NCBI RefSeq assembly: GCF_024679095.1
Contig: NC_066549.1
Coordinates: 4,626,920 to 4,690,919, forward strand
Direction of reading: 5' to 3'
From: Eriocheir sinensis
Lineage: Eukaryota; Arthropoda; Malacostraca; Decapoda; Varunidae
DNA: 64,000 bases
Position numbers and translations under genes: made by a program. Shown in pieces: positions 10,708 to 22,697 of this stretch (position 1 is its first letter; each line of letters starts with the position of its first letter). The notes under the pieces were generated by a model. It was not told the DNA's origin. It searched no databases and saw nothing but the letters and a program-made list of their open reading frames with translations.

Positions 10708-10712
<5 letters not shown>

Positions 10713-10875
10713 AACAAACAGGTACATACAAACACACATACGCACATAAACACATACAAACGTAAAAGAATATCGACAGACTGAGAGCTAGTTAAAAATA
10801 AAGTTCAGATAGATACAGACAGATAGATAGGTAGATAGATAGACAGATAGATACACAAGTAAACATAAGCCTACC

Positions 10876-10962
10876 ATCGAAAACTGACGTCTATTTCGGC
10901 CACTCATTTCTACATTCATTATAGGGGGAGTGATCAGCGGGCTTTTTTTAGTTATATATTTT
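10876..10962 (+). mobile_element. Jockey-like 3' UTR relic
   Basis: The text GACGTCTATTTCGGCCACTC, then GGGGGAGTGATCAGCGGGCT and a T run, parallels the 3' UTR at 43650-43735 (GACCTCTCTTTTGGCCACTC and onward). It leads directly into the minisatellite below. Confidence 0.75.
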
Positions 10963-11406
10963 TGCCCTTGAGTTGCTTCCCTTTACTGTGAAGAATATAT
11001 TTTTGCCCTTGAGTTGCTTCCCTTTACTGTGAAGAATATATTTTTGCCCTTGAGTTGCTTCCCTTTACTGTGAAGAATATATTTTTGCCCTTGAGTTGCT
11101 TCCCTTTACTGTGAAGAATATATTTTTGCCCTCGAGTTGCTTCCCTTTACTGTGAAGAATATATTTTTGCCATTGAGTTGCTTCACTTTACTGTGAAGAA
11201 TATATTTTTGCCCTTGAGTTGCTTCACTTTACTGTGAAGAATATATTTTTGCCCTTGAGTTGCTTCCCTTTACTGTGAAGAATATATTTTTGCCCTTGAG
11301 TTGCTTCCCTTTACTGTGAAGAATATATTTTTGCCCTTGAGTTGCTTCCCTTTACTGTGAAGAATATATTTTTGCCCTTGAGTTGCTTCCCTTTACTGTG
11401 AAGAGA
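10963..11406 (+). repeat. 41-bp minisatellite derived from a retrotransposon 3' end (11 copies)
   Basis: Eleven near-identical 41-bp units contain CCCTTGAGTTGCTTCCCTTT, ACTGTGAAGAATATATTTTT and a final G. The core is the terminal segment of the jockey-like element found elsewhere in the window. Only a few substitutions separate the units (CTCGAG at ~11130, CCATTG at ~11170), so the expansion is recent. Confidence 0.93.
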
Positions 11407-11459
11407 ATACAGACAGGCGGTGTTGGCGATTCAAGGTCCAGTCCAGGAACAGCAAGGCA

Positions 11460-11467
11460 AGTATCAT

Positions 11468-11498
<31 letters not shown>

Positions 11499-11640
11499 AG
11501 ACGCCTCGTGCAATGTAAACGGAGTAAGTGACCACATTCATCCTCACTCTCGCAAAGCACAAATAGAAACCACAACCGCCACCACCACCACCGCTACCGT
11601 TAAAACCTCCACTCCCACCACCTCCACCACCACCACCGCA
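11460..11640 (+). repeat. ATC/AGC and CCA trinucleotide runs
   Basis: ATC repeats (~11464-11487) adjoin AGC repeats (~11488-11500). CCA-rich triplets follow at ~11575-11637. A frame through here gives S/A and T runs but no recognisable protein. Confidence 0.85.
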
Positions 11641-12099
11641 CTCCACTTACGGTATACAGCATACTGGCAATGCATAAAACCCTGTTGTTCCGCCCTGCAA
11701 ACACAACGCCCGTGCTTAAAAAAAAATGCCCGCCTATTTGCATATTCATGACGCCAGGATGTAATCGCGGCCCCGGTCACATGGGAGGTGCGGCCGCTGT
11801 GTAGGTGTACATGCAGCAGATAGCCAGGTCAGCAGGTCAGCAGGCTTAATGGGTTGTATCTAAAGTATATACGTGGTCTACAGGTCAGCAGGCTTAATGC
11901 GTTGTACTTAAATTGTATGCGTGGAATACGTAGAGTTTGTTTCACTTTAGTTATATTGAATTTATTTATGGGGAGAATTCTGTACTTTTTTTTCAGCAGA
12001 GGAGGCGGTCGAAGGTAAACAGCAAATGGAAAAAAAATGGAAAGTTATCTAAACATTCGTAGCTTTATGAGTAATTATATATACTCTTTTCGTTGTTTG
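11641..12099. other. No gene seen; ~60-bp local duplication
   Basis: CAGGTCAGCAGGCTTAATG occurs near 11835 and 11881 with similar downstream text. A possible decayed copy of the jockey-like tail on the minus strand lies near 11975-12030. Confidence 0.45.
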
Positions 12100-12255
12100 C
12101 ATCTTTTTTTTTTACAGCAGAGGAGTCCGTTCAAGGGCACAAAAAAGGTAACAAATGTGAGGAAAAAAAAGCCCGCTACACACTGCTCCCAAAAAGAGTT
12201 AGAGGAGTGGCCGAAAGATAGGTCAACTTCGGGAGGAGAGGTGTCCTGCTTTGTT
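12100..12255 (-). mobile_element. Jockey-like 3' UTR fragment
   Basis: On the minus strand, CCCGAAGTTGACCTATCTTT, CGGCCACTC, GCGGGCTTTTTTTT, GTGCCCTTGAACGGACTCC and a terminal CTGTAAAAAAAAA follow the same order as 43640-43770. This is a dead 3' piece. Confidence 0.82.
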
Positions 12256-12924
12256 TTGTTTGTGTTCGTCTCTTGATCAGTCTTCTTTGCCATTAAAACT
12301 TGCCTCACCCAGTCAGCCTAACGACAGCCCACGCCCTAAGCTCACACCTGTCTCCACCTACACCCGTTTGCGTCTGCTTTACCTCCCCTTCCAGAGGCAA
12401 GCCAGACACGCATGAGTGGTCTCTCTGACATTGAGTTATGGGAAAGGGGCCACCCGGAGGGACATGTTACAGCAAGGAAGCCGTGTCGCCTAAATAATAT
12501 ATCAGCTTAGCTTACGACACCCGGGCTCTTCATCAGTATGTACAGGACACACAAGGATACACAAGGACATAAGGAGACTGCAAAAGGTCAGACGGCCTAC
12601 ACAGCGCAGCTACTGAGTAAAGGGTTCCTCACCAAATTCCGATCCCCAGTAACCTGGCCAGTGGGAAAGAGGATGCTGCAGTGATCGCACCAATAAATCG
12701 AATGACACCCATAAAATAAATACTTGTACCTTATGACACTTGGGCTCTTTGGCAGTGTATGCAGTGACCTGGCCAGCGAGAAACAGGATGCCGCAGTGAT
12801 CATACCAAAAAGTCCCACTTACAAAATATACGTATAACTACCTAATGATAAACCTTTTTTAGTTAAGAGTCTATATAATTGGGAGGAGCGCATGTCCCCT
12901 ACCTAGACCAATAAATGTACACTT
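12256..12924. other. No gene seen; internally duplicated spacer
   Basis: ACCTGGCCAG(T/C)G followed by AGGATGC(T/C)GCAGTGATC occurs at ~12650 and ~12770, each near a GACAC(C/T)(C/T)GGGCTCTT block. No coding motif. Confidence 0.5.
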
Positions 12925-13205
12925 AGGCGACTCCGCAGTGCAGTGGTTAGCGTTTCTGACTAAGAATCTGCGGGCCTGGATTCGAATCTCCGCAGCCCAC
13001 CCAGTTGCTCATCCTTTCTTTCGGGATGGTTGATAAATGGGTACCTGGGGAAACCTGGGGAAGATAAACTGTGGTAACCAGTATGTCACACTGGCCCTGT
13101 GTCGAGTTAAGGGTTCTCTCCCACCACAGGCTCAAAGGACCAACGGGACGGAGATGAACACCGCCGCAACGCGCAGCTACAGAGTATGCTTCCCACTTTA
13201 CCCTT
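12925..13205 (+). mobile_element. tRNA-derived SINE
   Basis: The head has an A-box-like GCAGTGCAGTGGTTAGCG and a B-box GGATTCGAATC spaced as in tRNA (12930-12990). A body containing AAATGGGTACCTGGGG follows, a motif shared with the SINE at 27.12-27.39 kb (GGGTACC context). The right boundary is approximate. It is unlikely to be a functional tRNA because the acceptor stem does not pair well. Confidence 0.75.
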
Positions 13206-13754
13206 ACGACAAACTCTTTTCAAGAGTCTACGCGCGAAAAGCTCATGCCCCCTTCCTGGCCCAAACTTTGCCATCACGCCCCCCTCCCATGGGAGCTGCA
13301 GGAGCCTGATAAATCCAGGGTTCTCCAAGGCTTCCCCGGCAGACCAATACTTTGGATCCGCGGGGCTGACTGAGAAAACCTGGAAATTGAAAACGCTGAA
13401 GTCCTCCATCACCGCCTCGCCACCTGCACCGAGGGACCGAGAAGGTTAGGCACGCACCCAGAAAATGAAGCTCCACGAAAAGACGTAATGACATCAGCCA
13501 CGATTAGTCACAGCCAAGAAAATAATGACACGGCAGAAAACGAAGTAATTTGATAATGATCTAAAACATATACCATTTAAAGTTAGCAGCGTCCATACTT
13601 TAGAAGCTAAGAAATTTAAGCCACTCCAGTAAAAAAAAAAAAGACAATTTCGAAAGATTTAGAGCATATTCCGTTAGTCAATAGTGTCCATACTCTCCAA
13701 AGGCCACGAGAGAGAAAAAGCTCATCCCTAAATTAATAGATAACATGAAAAGAC
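13206..13754. other. Non-repetitive sequence, no supported gene
   Basis: GC-moderate DNA. Open frames of 80-100 codons exist on both strands around 13186-13494 but show no recognised motif and overlap each other. Confidence 0.45.
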
Positions 13755-13985
13755 TTAGGTCGGTATTAAAAGAGACTTTCGCTTCTCACATCAACTATAT
13801 CTAAAGGTCAAAGAGAGGGTCAATCTGGTTCTAATGAGTGTTTCTTTAGGTTCACGGTACAGAAGAAGGGTCACACTACCACCAGGGTCATAAAACTACT
13901 CCTGGAAATGCCCCAAACTCTAAGGAAAGCCTTGTCAAATAGCTGAACGTGGGTGACGAAATGTTTAAAAATACGGCTTTTAATA
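13755..13985 (-). repeat. Dispersed repeat family R, copy 1
   Basis: Contains GGTTCTAATGAGTGTTTCTT, GGTTCACGGTACAGAAG, GGGTCACACTACCACCAG and CTACTCCTGGAAATGCCCC, shared in order with copies at 25215, 31344, 38690 (inverted) and 42120 (inverted), and with the 176-bp array at 53.3 kb. Confidence 0.85.
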
Positions 13986-14127
13986 CATGACATTTAATTA
14001 ATTACGTCCACCTTCTCTAGACTTCCCTCCTCCTCTGTTATATCGTTCATGAGGAAACTGAACATTACTGACCAGTTTTTACGATCAGATGTATAAGTAA
14101 TGAAAAAGTTGCCTAAAACGTACGCCA

Positions 14128-14315
14128 TTAACCCGGTAGCTGCGGGGATCATGTTTCTTAATGGTCCCTCTAAGCGAGAAAAATGAGAAAAAATCATCAC
14201 TCAAACAAACCATTTCATTATATATATCAAAGCATTTGTGATTAGTTTATGCATCATCTATTTTGGGGGGGTTATATCATGGCACAAATATGGCCCGTCG
14301 CTGCTACAGGGTTAA
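14128..14315 (+). mobile_element. piggyBac-like MITE, copy 1 (short form)
   Basis: Flanked by TTAA on both sides (14128-14131 and 14312-14315). Termini CCCGGTAGCTGCGG and CGCTGCTACAGGG are inverted repeats. The inside shares GCGAGAAAAATGAGAAAAAA and CATCTATTTTGGGG with three other copies. TTAA targets plus CCC termini are hallmarks of the piggyBac superfamily. There is no transposase, so it is non-autonomous. Confidence 0.85.
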
Positions 14316-14521
14316 CAGTCATGAACGTCCATCACAACCATTTTTTGTTCATTTTCTGTTATGTCGCTCAGAGGAGGGGCGGTAATTATTTCCCCGTCCG
14401 TAGTACTTCCCCTCGCTGGCACGTGGGCGGCGCGTGGGAGAAGGTCATTCCTCTCGCGGCCGCTTCCAAACAGCAACTTTCATCACAACCTAAAGGGGAC
14501 ATAATGGGGCAGCAGTTCCTC

Positions 14522-14940
14522 ACTCACCAGACTCGAGGTATGTGAGGGTGTCAGAAATCTTGCGCACCGATGAATCTTTCCCACTGTGTTCTAAGTATCC
14601 CGTTGTATTTTCTCAATATAACTCGTCTTTCCTTTTTTCCATAGTAACAGGTTTGATATCGTCTCCCCACTTAACGATATCTCAGACTCAAGGTAAGTGA
14701 GTGTCGGTAGTCTTACTCATGGATGAATCTTATCTATTGTGTTCTATCTTCGTAACGCCTGTTGTTATATATTCTCAATCTTACTCGTTTTTCCTTCTTT
14801 ACGCAATGTCTCAGACTCAAGGTAAGTGGGTGACGGTAATCTTGCCAACAGATAAATCTTTTCTATTGTGTTCTATCTTCGTAAGGCCTGTTGTTGTATT
14901 TTCTCAATCTGACTTGTCTCTCTTTCTTCCTCCAATAGCA
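14522..14940 (+). repeat. ~125-bp tandem repeat with splice-site-like junctions (3 copies)
   Basis: Each unit carries AGACTC(A/G)AGGTA(A/T)GTG, then GTGTTCTA, CTGTTGTTAT or similar, and TTCTCAAT. The GGTAAGTG resembles a 5' splice site, and TTTCCATAG or CCTCCAATAG upstream resembles an acceptor. No long frame joins them. Confidence 0.75.
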
Positions 14941-15104
14941 GCTTTGAGGGTATCTCCACACTTATTATGGCACTTACTAATGTATCTTCTCAAAGGCCTT
15001 CTCTCCTCCGGTATAACCTCATGGTACTTTCCGAGCAGGCCTTCATTACCCATTCTCTTTATGTGCCTAAACCAGCATAGTTGACCTTCTATAAAATCCA
15101 GCAC
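14904..15104 (-). mobile_element. LINE C-terminal fragment
   Basis: The minus-strand frame reads LCWFRHIKRM, then LLGKYHEVIPEERRPLRRY, matching the R-W-x-G-H-x-x-R-M and E-E-R-R-P-x-G-R-P pattern near the C-terminus of many non-LTR retrotransposon proteins. It is a short decayed piece. Confidence 0.72.
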
Positions 15105-15629
15105 ACTTCTACTACAAACTCTTCCCTCGTTACTTCATTTATGATTATATCCATTCCTGCTACTTTAATTATTACAAAGCTTTCATTTCGCAGGCTTGAA
15201 TCTTATACTCCTCATTTGCAGCGGGTTAATGTCCGTGCTCCGAGTCCATTACATTAAACAGGTCTCATAATGGAAGTGCATATTCTAGTCTTTACTCTCT
15301 AGGTGCAAGTCGATGTTTTAACGCTGGATAAAGTTAATGGAAGGTTTTACTAAGGGCATCAATTTCACTGTTCACTTCAATCATGTAATTCCGTTTTAAA
15401 TAGTACTCAAGAGATGTCTGAATTTATTTTATTGTATATATTTTGATTTCCAATAATGATAAAACCTTCTGCAGTGATTTATTTAGTACCAAATGTTTTC
15501 TCAGCACTGTCTTCATCTTTTGTATCAGCGCTACCTCATCATTCCATATAAAAGTTTGTAAGGCAAGGTAAGCAATGTTAAACTGCTTTGCCCATTCCTC
15601 TAAAATATAACTCCGGGCTGCCAAAGAAC
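15105..15629. other. AT-rich sequence, no gene seen
   Basis: No recognisable protein or repeat. The small minus-strand frame at 15424-15624 has no known motif. Confidence 0.5.
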
Positions 15630-15768
15630 AAAATTTTGATATATAGGCCTACAGGAATTCGGGGACCAGTCTCAACAGAAGGCTCAGAGGCGTGGGCACT
15701 GACTTCAAACACTACATCAGTAATTCTGGCTGTCATGATGAAAGCATTGAGACTAGGTGGTAAAAAAC
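15630..15768 (+). mobile_element. LINE RT thumb fragment (left half of a split relic)
   Basis: The plus frame contains IYRPTGIRGPVSTEGSEAWA followed by LTSNTTSVILAV, corresponding to the IYRTIVRPVLxYGSEAWALT block that follows the RT palm in LINEs. The matching downstream C-terminal block is on the far side of the insertion, at 17271. Confidence 0.7.
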
Positions 15769-15792
15769 GACAAATAAAAAAAAAAAACATGA

Positions 15793-17270
15793 ATAAAAAT
15801 GGGCATCAATATTATATCTATCGGTATCTGTATCGGAAGTATCGGCCTTTATCTGTAGCGTCGGTAACGGTATCGGAAAGGTGAAAAAGTGGCCGATACT
15901 TCGATACTTTTTTGACTTATTACGTGATTCAAGACCAATACAAGCAATTCTATACTTTCATGATCTTACAGATATGTAGTAAAAAAAATTAAAAACTAAC
16001 GATATCGGTAAAATATCGGCCATTTGTTAGTATCGGAGTATCGGTATCGGTTGAAATGAGTATCGGTATCTGTAAAAATGTGAGTATCGGTATCTGTAAA
16101 AATGTGAGTATCGGTATCGGTTAAAATGTTAGTATCGGTATCGGTTAAAATGTGAGTATCGGTATCTGTAAAAGTGTGAGTATCGGTATCGGTTAAAATG
16201 AGAGTATCGGTATCGGTTAAAATGTGAGTATCGGTATCTGTAAAAATGTGAGTATCGGTATCTGTAAAAATGTGAGTATCGGTATCGGCTAAAATGTGAG
16301 TATCGGTATCGGTTAAAATGTGAGTATCGGTATCGGTTAAAATGTGAGTATCGGTATCTGTAAAAACGTGAGTATCGGTATCGGTTAAAATGTGAGTATC
16401 GGTATCGGTTAAAATGTGAGTATCGGTTAAAATGTGAGTATCGGTATCTGTAAAAATGTGAGTATCGGTATCTGTAAAAATGTGAGTATCGGTATCTGTA
16501 AAAATGTGAGTATCGGTATCGGTTAAAATGTGAGTATCAGTATCGGTTAAAATGTGAGTATCGGTATCGGTTGAAATGTGAGTATCGGTATCGGTTAAAA
16601 TGTGAGTATCGGTATCGGTTAAAATATGAGTATCGGTATCGGTTAAAATGTGAGTATCGGTATCGGTTAAAATGTGAGTATCGGTATCGGTTAAAATGTG
16701 AGTATCGGTATCTGTAAAAATGTGAGTATCGGTATCGGTTAAAATGTGAGTATCGGTATCTGTAAAAATGTGAGTATCGGTATCGGTTAAAATGTGAGTA
16801 TCGGTATCTGTAAAAATGTGAGTATCGGTATCGGTAAAAGTGTGAGTATCGGTATCGGTTAAAATGTGAGTATCGGTATCGGTTAAAATGTGAGTATCGG
16901 TATCTGTAAAAATGTGAGTATCGGTATCGGTTAAAATGTGAGTATCGGTATCGGTTGAAATGTGAGTATCGGTATCTGTAAAAATGTGAGTATCGGTATC
17001 GGTTAAAATGTGAGTATCGGTATCTGTAAAAATGTGAGTATCGGTATCTGTAAAAACGTGAGTATCGGTATCGGTTAAAATGTGAGTATCGGTATCTGTA
17101 AAAATGTGAGTATCGGTATCGGTTAAAATGTGAGTATCGGTATCGGTTAAAATGTGAGTATCGGTATCGGTAAAAATGTGAGTATCGGTATCGGTTGAAA
17201 TGTGAGTATCAGTTGAAATGTGAGTATCGGTATCAGTATCTGCAAACATCGTAATATCGGCACATCTCTA
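15793..17270 (-). mobile_element. hAT-like non-autonomous element filled by a 24-bp TATCGG array
   Basis: The right end read on the minus strand begins TAGAGATGTGCCGATATT, resembling hAT-type termini. A degenerate inverted match (ATGGGCATCAATATTA) lies at ~15799-15814. The interior (~16020-17250) is about 50 copies of a 24-bp unit in two forms, GTATCGGTATCGGTTAAAAT and GTATCGGTATCTGTAAAAAT plus GTGA. A minus-strand frame of T-D-T-D-T-H-I repeats is a by-product. There is no transposase. The array is certain; the hAT assignment is tentative. Confidence 0.65.
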
Positions 17271-17485
17271 ATTTAGATGGCACGGACATGTTCAAAGAAA
17301 GACGAAAGACAAAGACCCTCAGAAAGCCATAAATCGAACTCCACAAGAAAGAAAACCATTTGGAAGACCGAGGGAGAGATGGATGAAGGAAGCTGCGGAG
17401 GCGCGAGACAGAAAAGGAACGACCACTGAGGGAGGAATGGAGGAAGAAATACATAATGATCGAGTGAAGTGGAGAGAGGACTGAT
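17271..17485 (+). mobile_element. LINE C-terminal fragment (right half of a split relic)
   Basis: From 17272 the plus frame reads FRWHGHVQRK, INRTPQERKPFGRPRERWM and VKWRED followed by TGA at ~17481-17483, the standard end of a LINE polyprotein. It starts within a few bases of the hAT-like right terminus, which supports interruption of one LINE by that element. Confidence 0.8.
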
Positions 17486-17564
17486 CGAGCACAACATTGG
17501 ACAGGTGAGAATATATGGGAAGAAAGTATCAGCCCAGTACAGTACAAACTTATTACCCTGTAGC

Positions 17565-17905
17565 ATGGCATCGCTTCAAGTAATCACCCTCGCTACCTCA
17601 TAACAACGACAGCATTATGTACAACTCTATTAGGACATAATGAGGCAACAGTACAAAACTCATTACTGTGGCATGTCATCGTCTGAAGTGTGTAATTACC
17701 CTCGCCATCTCAAAACAAAGACAGTCATTACGTACAACGCTAATAGGACATAATGAGGCAACAATACAATGACTTATGACGCTGTGGCATGTGACCCCTT
17801 CAAGTCATTCCCCTCCACTGCCCCAAAACAACAACTCTCACCGCTATAGTCATTTGAAGAAGACATAATGAGACAAGGAATACAACAGCTTATTACTTCG
17901 TGGCG
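17565..17905 (+). repeat. ~115-bp diverged tandem repeat (about 3 copies)
   Basis: Units share ACATAATGAG(G/A)CAA, CTTATTAC or similar, GTGGC(A/G)TGTCAT and TCAAGT. TAGGACATAATGAGGCAACA recurs at ~17632 and ~17747, with a third copy near 17858. Confidence 0.8.
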
Positions 17906-17939
17906 TGTCATTCTCTCAAGACACTCAATACCGGAACTC

Positions 17940-18862
17940 ATTTAAGTGTGTGTCAGGGGCTTGAATATACCTCATGCAAGGACCCTGCCAGACACACCAA
18001 CGCCTTCCCCAAACCCCATTCCTTGCCGTCCTACTCCCTTACTTCCCCTCCACAATCACGACAGATACTGGAATTCACTTTTGATTTTGTATTTTTTTGT
18101 GCCAGTGGGGTTGAGTATAGGCCTACCTCGTACAAAGACACTGCCAGACACACCAACACCTTTCCCCTAACCACAACTCTTGCCATCCTGTTATTTCCAC
18201 CCCCTCCACAAACACGATATATACTGATACATTTTTTTGTGTATGTGCCAGGGGGTTGAAAATACCTCGTTTACAGCCCCTGCCAGACACACCAAAACCT
18301 TTCTCCTAACTACATCCCTTGCCGTTATATCCCCCCCCCCCTCCCCAACCGATCCCCTCCACAAACATGACAAATAGTGGAATACATTTTTTTTTTTTTT
18401 TTTTTTTTGGTGCCAGGGGCTTGGGTATACCTCATCCAATGACCCTGCCAGACACACCAACACCTTCCCCTACACACAACCCTTGCCGTCCTATTCCCTT
18501 CCCTCCCCCCATCCCCTCCACAAACACAAATACTGCAACTTTTTGTGTGTGTGCTAGTGGTTGGAATATACCTCGTCCAAACACACTGCAAGACAAACAC
18601 AAACGCCTTTCGTAAAACCTCAACCCTTGCCGTCCTTTCCCCATCCCCCTCCCTCCACTAACCTTACCGTCTATCTCTCTTCCCCTGTCCCGTTCCGTCC
18701 CGTCCATCTTCCCTAGTGCTATAGAAGCTTGAATATACCTCGTCCAAAAACCTTCATATAACCTCAACCCTTACCGTCCTTTCCCCATCCCCCTCCCTCC
18801 ACTAACCTTACCGTCTATCTCTCTTCCCCTGTCCCGTTCCGTCCCGTCCCGTCCTGTCACCC
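17940..18862 (+). repeat. ~150-bp diverged tandem repeat (about 6 copies)
   Basis: Units share GGGGCTTGAATATACCTC, CCTGCCAGACACACCAA, CCCTTGCCGTCC and CCCCTCCACAAACA. The last two units share a long nearly identical block (TTTCCCCATCCCCCTCCCTC and onward), indicating a later duplication. A run of T sits inside one unit near 18388. Confidence 0.85.
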
Positions 18863-19019
18863 ATCTCCCCTTCACCCCTCGACCGGAAGCAAACATCGCG
18901 TGCCAGGTGCTAACGCTCCGAAGGCTCCACGGCGCTAATTCCGCTAAAATCCCGGCGCGGTGCTAATTCACGGCTCGGCGTTACGGCAAGGGAGGGTGGA
19001 GGAGGTGTTTGGCAAAGGG

Positions 19020-20699
<1,680 letters not shown>

Positions 20700-20845
20700 T
20701 AAGCCAAGAGAAGATGGCGCCACTATAAACACTTGCCTGCGCCATGACGGGCTGGGGCCGACTACCATCCAGGCCCCTCAAGCAAACCTACCGGCGCTAT
20801 AGGCGTAGACGTAAAAAAAATAAATAAATAAATAAAAAAGCAGCC
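20700..20845 (+). mobile_element. SINE 3' body and tail
   Basis: AGCCAAGAGAAGATGGCGCC, GACGGGCTGGGGCCGAC, CCAGGCCCCTCAAGCAAACC and GCGCTATAGGCG lead to a poly(A)/(TAAA)n tail. The same order occurs at 56220-56350 and, inverted, at 57172-57362. Confidence 0.82.
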
Positions 20846-21119
20846 CTGGTTCCAACGCAATATCAAATTACTACGAAAACAACCATTGCTTACCTCTATA
20901 ATCACAAACAAACACACACACATACACACAAACACACACTCCCCTAGCACGTCGGGGGTATAGAAATAAGGTGCCCAATAAACAATAACAACACCAAACC
21001 AACTAACGAACCTACACCACACACCTGCACACTTCACCTGTCCTTCCTTATCCCCAGCCTCTACCTTCACTAACCCACTTCCTCGTATACCCTTGATTAA
21101 AAAAAGACTAGGTAAGAGC
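20846..21119. other. No feature recognised
   Basis: A-rich and C-rich spacer between the SINE tail and the next polypurine array. Confidence 0.4.
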
Positions 21120-21770
21120 GAGGGAAGAGGTAGGGGTAAATTAACTGGAAGGAGGTGGGAGAGCGAGGGAGGAGGTTAGGAAAGGGGGAGGGCGGGCGGG
21201 GTAAGAGAGGATGACCTGAGATAATGGGGGATTAGAGAGTGGGAAGGCTATGTAAGGAGAAGAGAAAATGAGATAAGGGTGAAGGAACGAAGAAGGAGGG
21301 AAGGAGGAGAGGGAGAAAAAGCTAGGTAAGGGGGAGGAGAGGGAGGAAAAGCTAGGTAAGGGGGAGGAGAGGGAGGAAAAGCTAGGTAAGGGGGAGGAGA
21401 GGGAGGAAAAGCTAGGTAAGGGGGAGGAAAGAAGAGGAAAGAGTGGAAGAACAAAGAGAGGGAGAGGAGAGAGAGAGAGAGAAAAGGTTAAATAAGGGGG
21501 AGGGAAAAAGGCATAATGGTGAAGAAACAAAGAAGAAGGGAGAAGGAGAGGGAGGAAAGAAGAGTAAGGGTGGAGGAACAAGGAGAGAGGGAGAGGAGAG
21601 AGAGGAAAGGTTAAGTAAGAGGGGGGGGGGGGGAGAGAAGGCATAAAGGTGGAGGAGCTGACAGAAGGGAGAAGGAGAGAGAGGAAAGGCTAGGTAAGGG
21701 GAAGGGGGAACAGAAGACGGGGTAAGGGTGAATGACCTGGCTTAGCTGAGAGGGAAGGGGGGAAGGGTAA
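21120..21770 (+). repeat. Polypurine minisatellite with four perfect 30-bp units
   Basis: GGGGGAGGAGAGGGAGGAAA plus AGCTAGGTAA repeats perfectly at 30-bp spacing around 21310-21430, within wider diverged copies of the array at 20.1-20.6 kb. Confidence 0.88.
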
Positions 21771-21924
21771 GAGTGAATAAGCAGACCAGGGGGAGAAGGG
21801 GGAGAATGGGGGTGGGGGGGTAGTAAGCAGGATCAGCCCACTCAAGAGTCATCGGCCTCGGGGTGTGACTGTACAAGCTATAAAAAGCGTTTAAGGTTTT
21901 TCTTCCTCAAGTGACGGCGTTGTG

Positions 21925-22545
21925 TAGACGTTTCCAGTAAGTGCATCGAGTAAGTGTATTGAGTAAAATGTTTCAAGTAAATGCTTCAAGTAAATGTTTC
22001 CAGTAAATGTTTCGAGTAAATGTTGTAAATAAATTTCTTCCAGTTAACGTTTCAAGTAAATGTTTCAAATAAATGGCTCAAATAAATGTTTCAATTATTC
22101 TTTTTTCAAGTAAACGTTTCAAAAAAATGTTTCAAGTATTTCTTCCAAGTAAATGTTTCAAATAAATGTTTCAAGTAAATGTTTTAAACAAATGTTTCAA
22201 GACAATATTTCAAGTAGATGTTTCGCGTGAACATTTTAAGTAAATGGTTCAAATAAATGATTCAAGTAAATGTTTCACATAAATCCTTCACATAAATAGC
22301 TAAAATAAATGTTTCAAGTCAATGTTTCAAGTAGATGTTTCACGCGGAAGCTTCAAGTAAATGTTTCAAATAAATGCTTCAAAGAAATGGCTTAAATAAA
22401 TGTTTCAAGCAAATGTTTCGTACGGAAGTTGCAAGTAAATGGTTCATATAAATGTTTCAAGTAATTTCTTTCAAGTAAACGGCTGAAATAAATGCTTCAA
22501 ATAAATGTTTCAAAGCAATAATCCAAATAAATGTTTTGCGTGAAC
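21925..22545 (+). repeat. 13-bp degenerate minisatellite
   Basis: About 40 imperfect copies of a TGTTTCAAGTAAA-like unit. Variation is mainly at the AAGT/AAAT and TTTC/CTTC positions, indicating an old array. Confidence 0.88.
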
Positions 22546-22697
22546 CTGTCTACAAAATACCTTAAAAAACATATTATCACAGGTAAGGAGAACATTACAA
22601 AGCTACTCGAATGCACGTAAATAACTTATCACCTACAATACAACATGCGGGCCAGGTGCTTCTCATAAGTAAAGGAGCCACATGCACATAAGCAAAA

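Noticed and set aside
10963..11406. CRISPR-like array of regular repeats
   Set aside because: Units are contiguous with no unique spacers, the genome is eukaryotic, and the unit is a retrotransposon tail.
12925..13000. tRNA gene candidate
   Set aside because: A/B-box spacing fits, but the cloverleaf stems do not close and a SINE body follows.
13867..13885. Drosophila Motif-1-like promoter (GGTCACACTA)
   Set aside because: It lies inside dispersed repeat family R and recurs with the repeat, so it is not evidence for a promoter.
15996..17249. 417-codon minus frame of T-D-T-D-T-H-I repeats
   Set aside because: Translation of the 24-bp TATCGG array. It is open only because 24 is a multiple of three.
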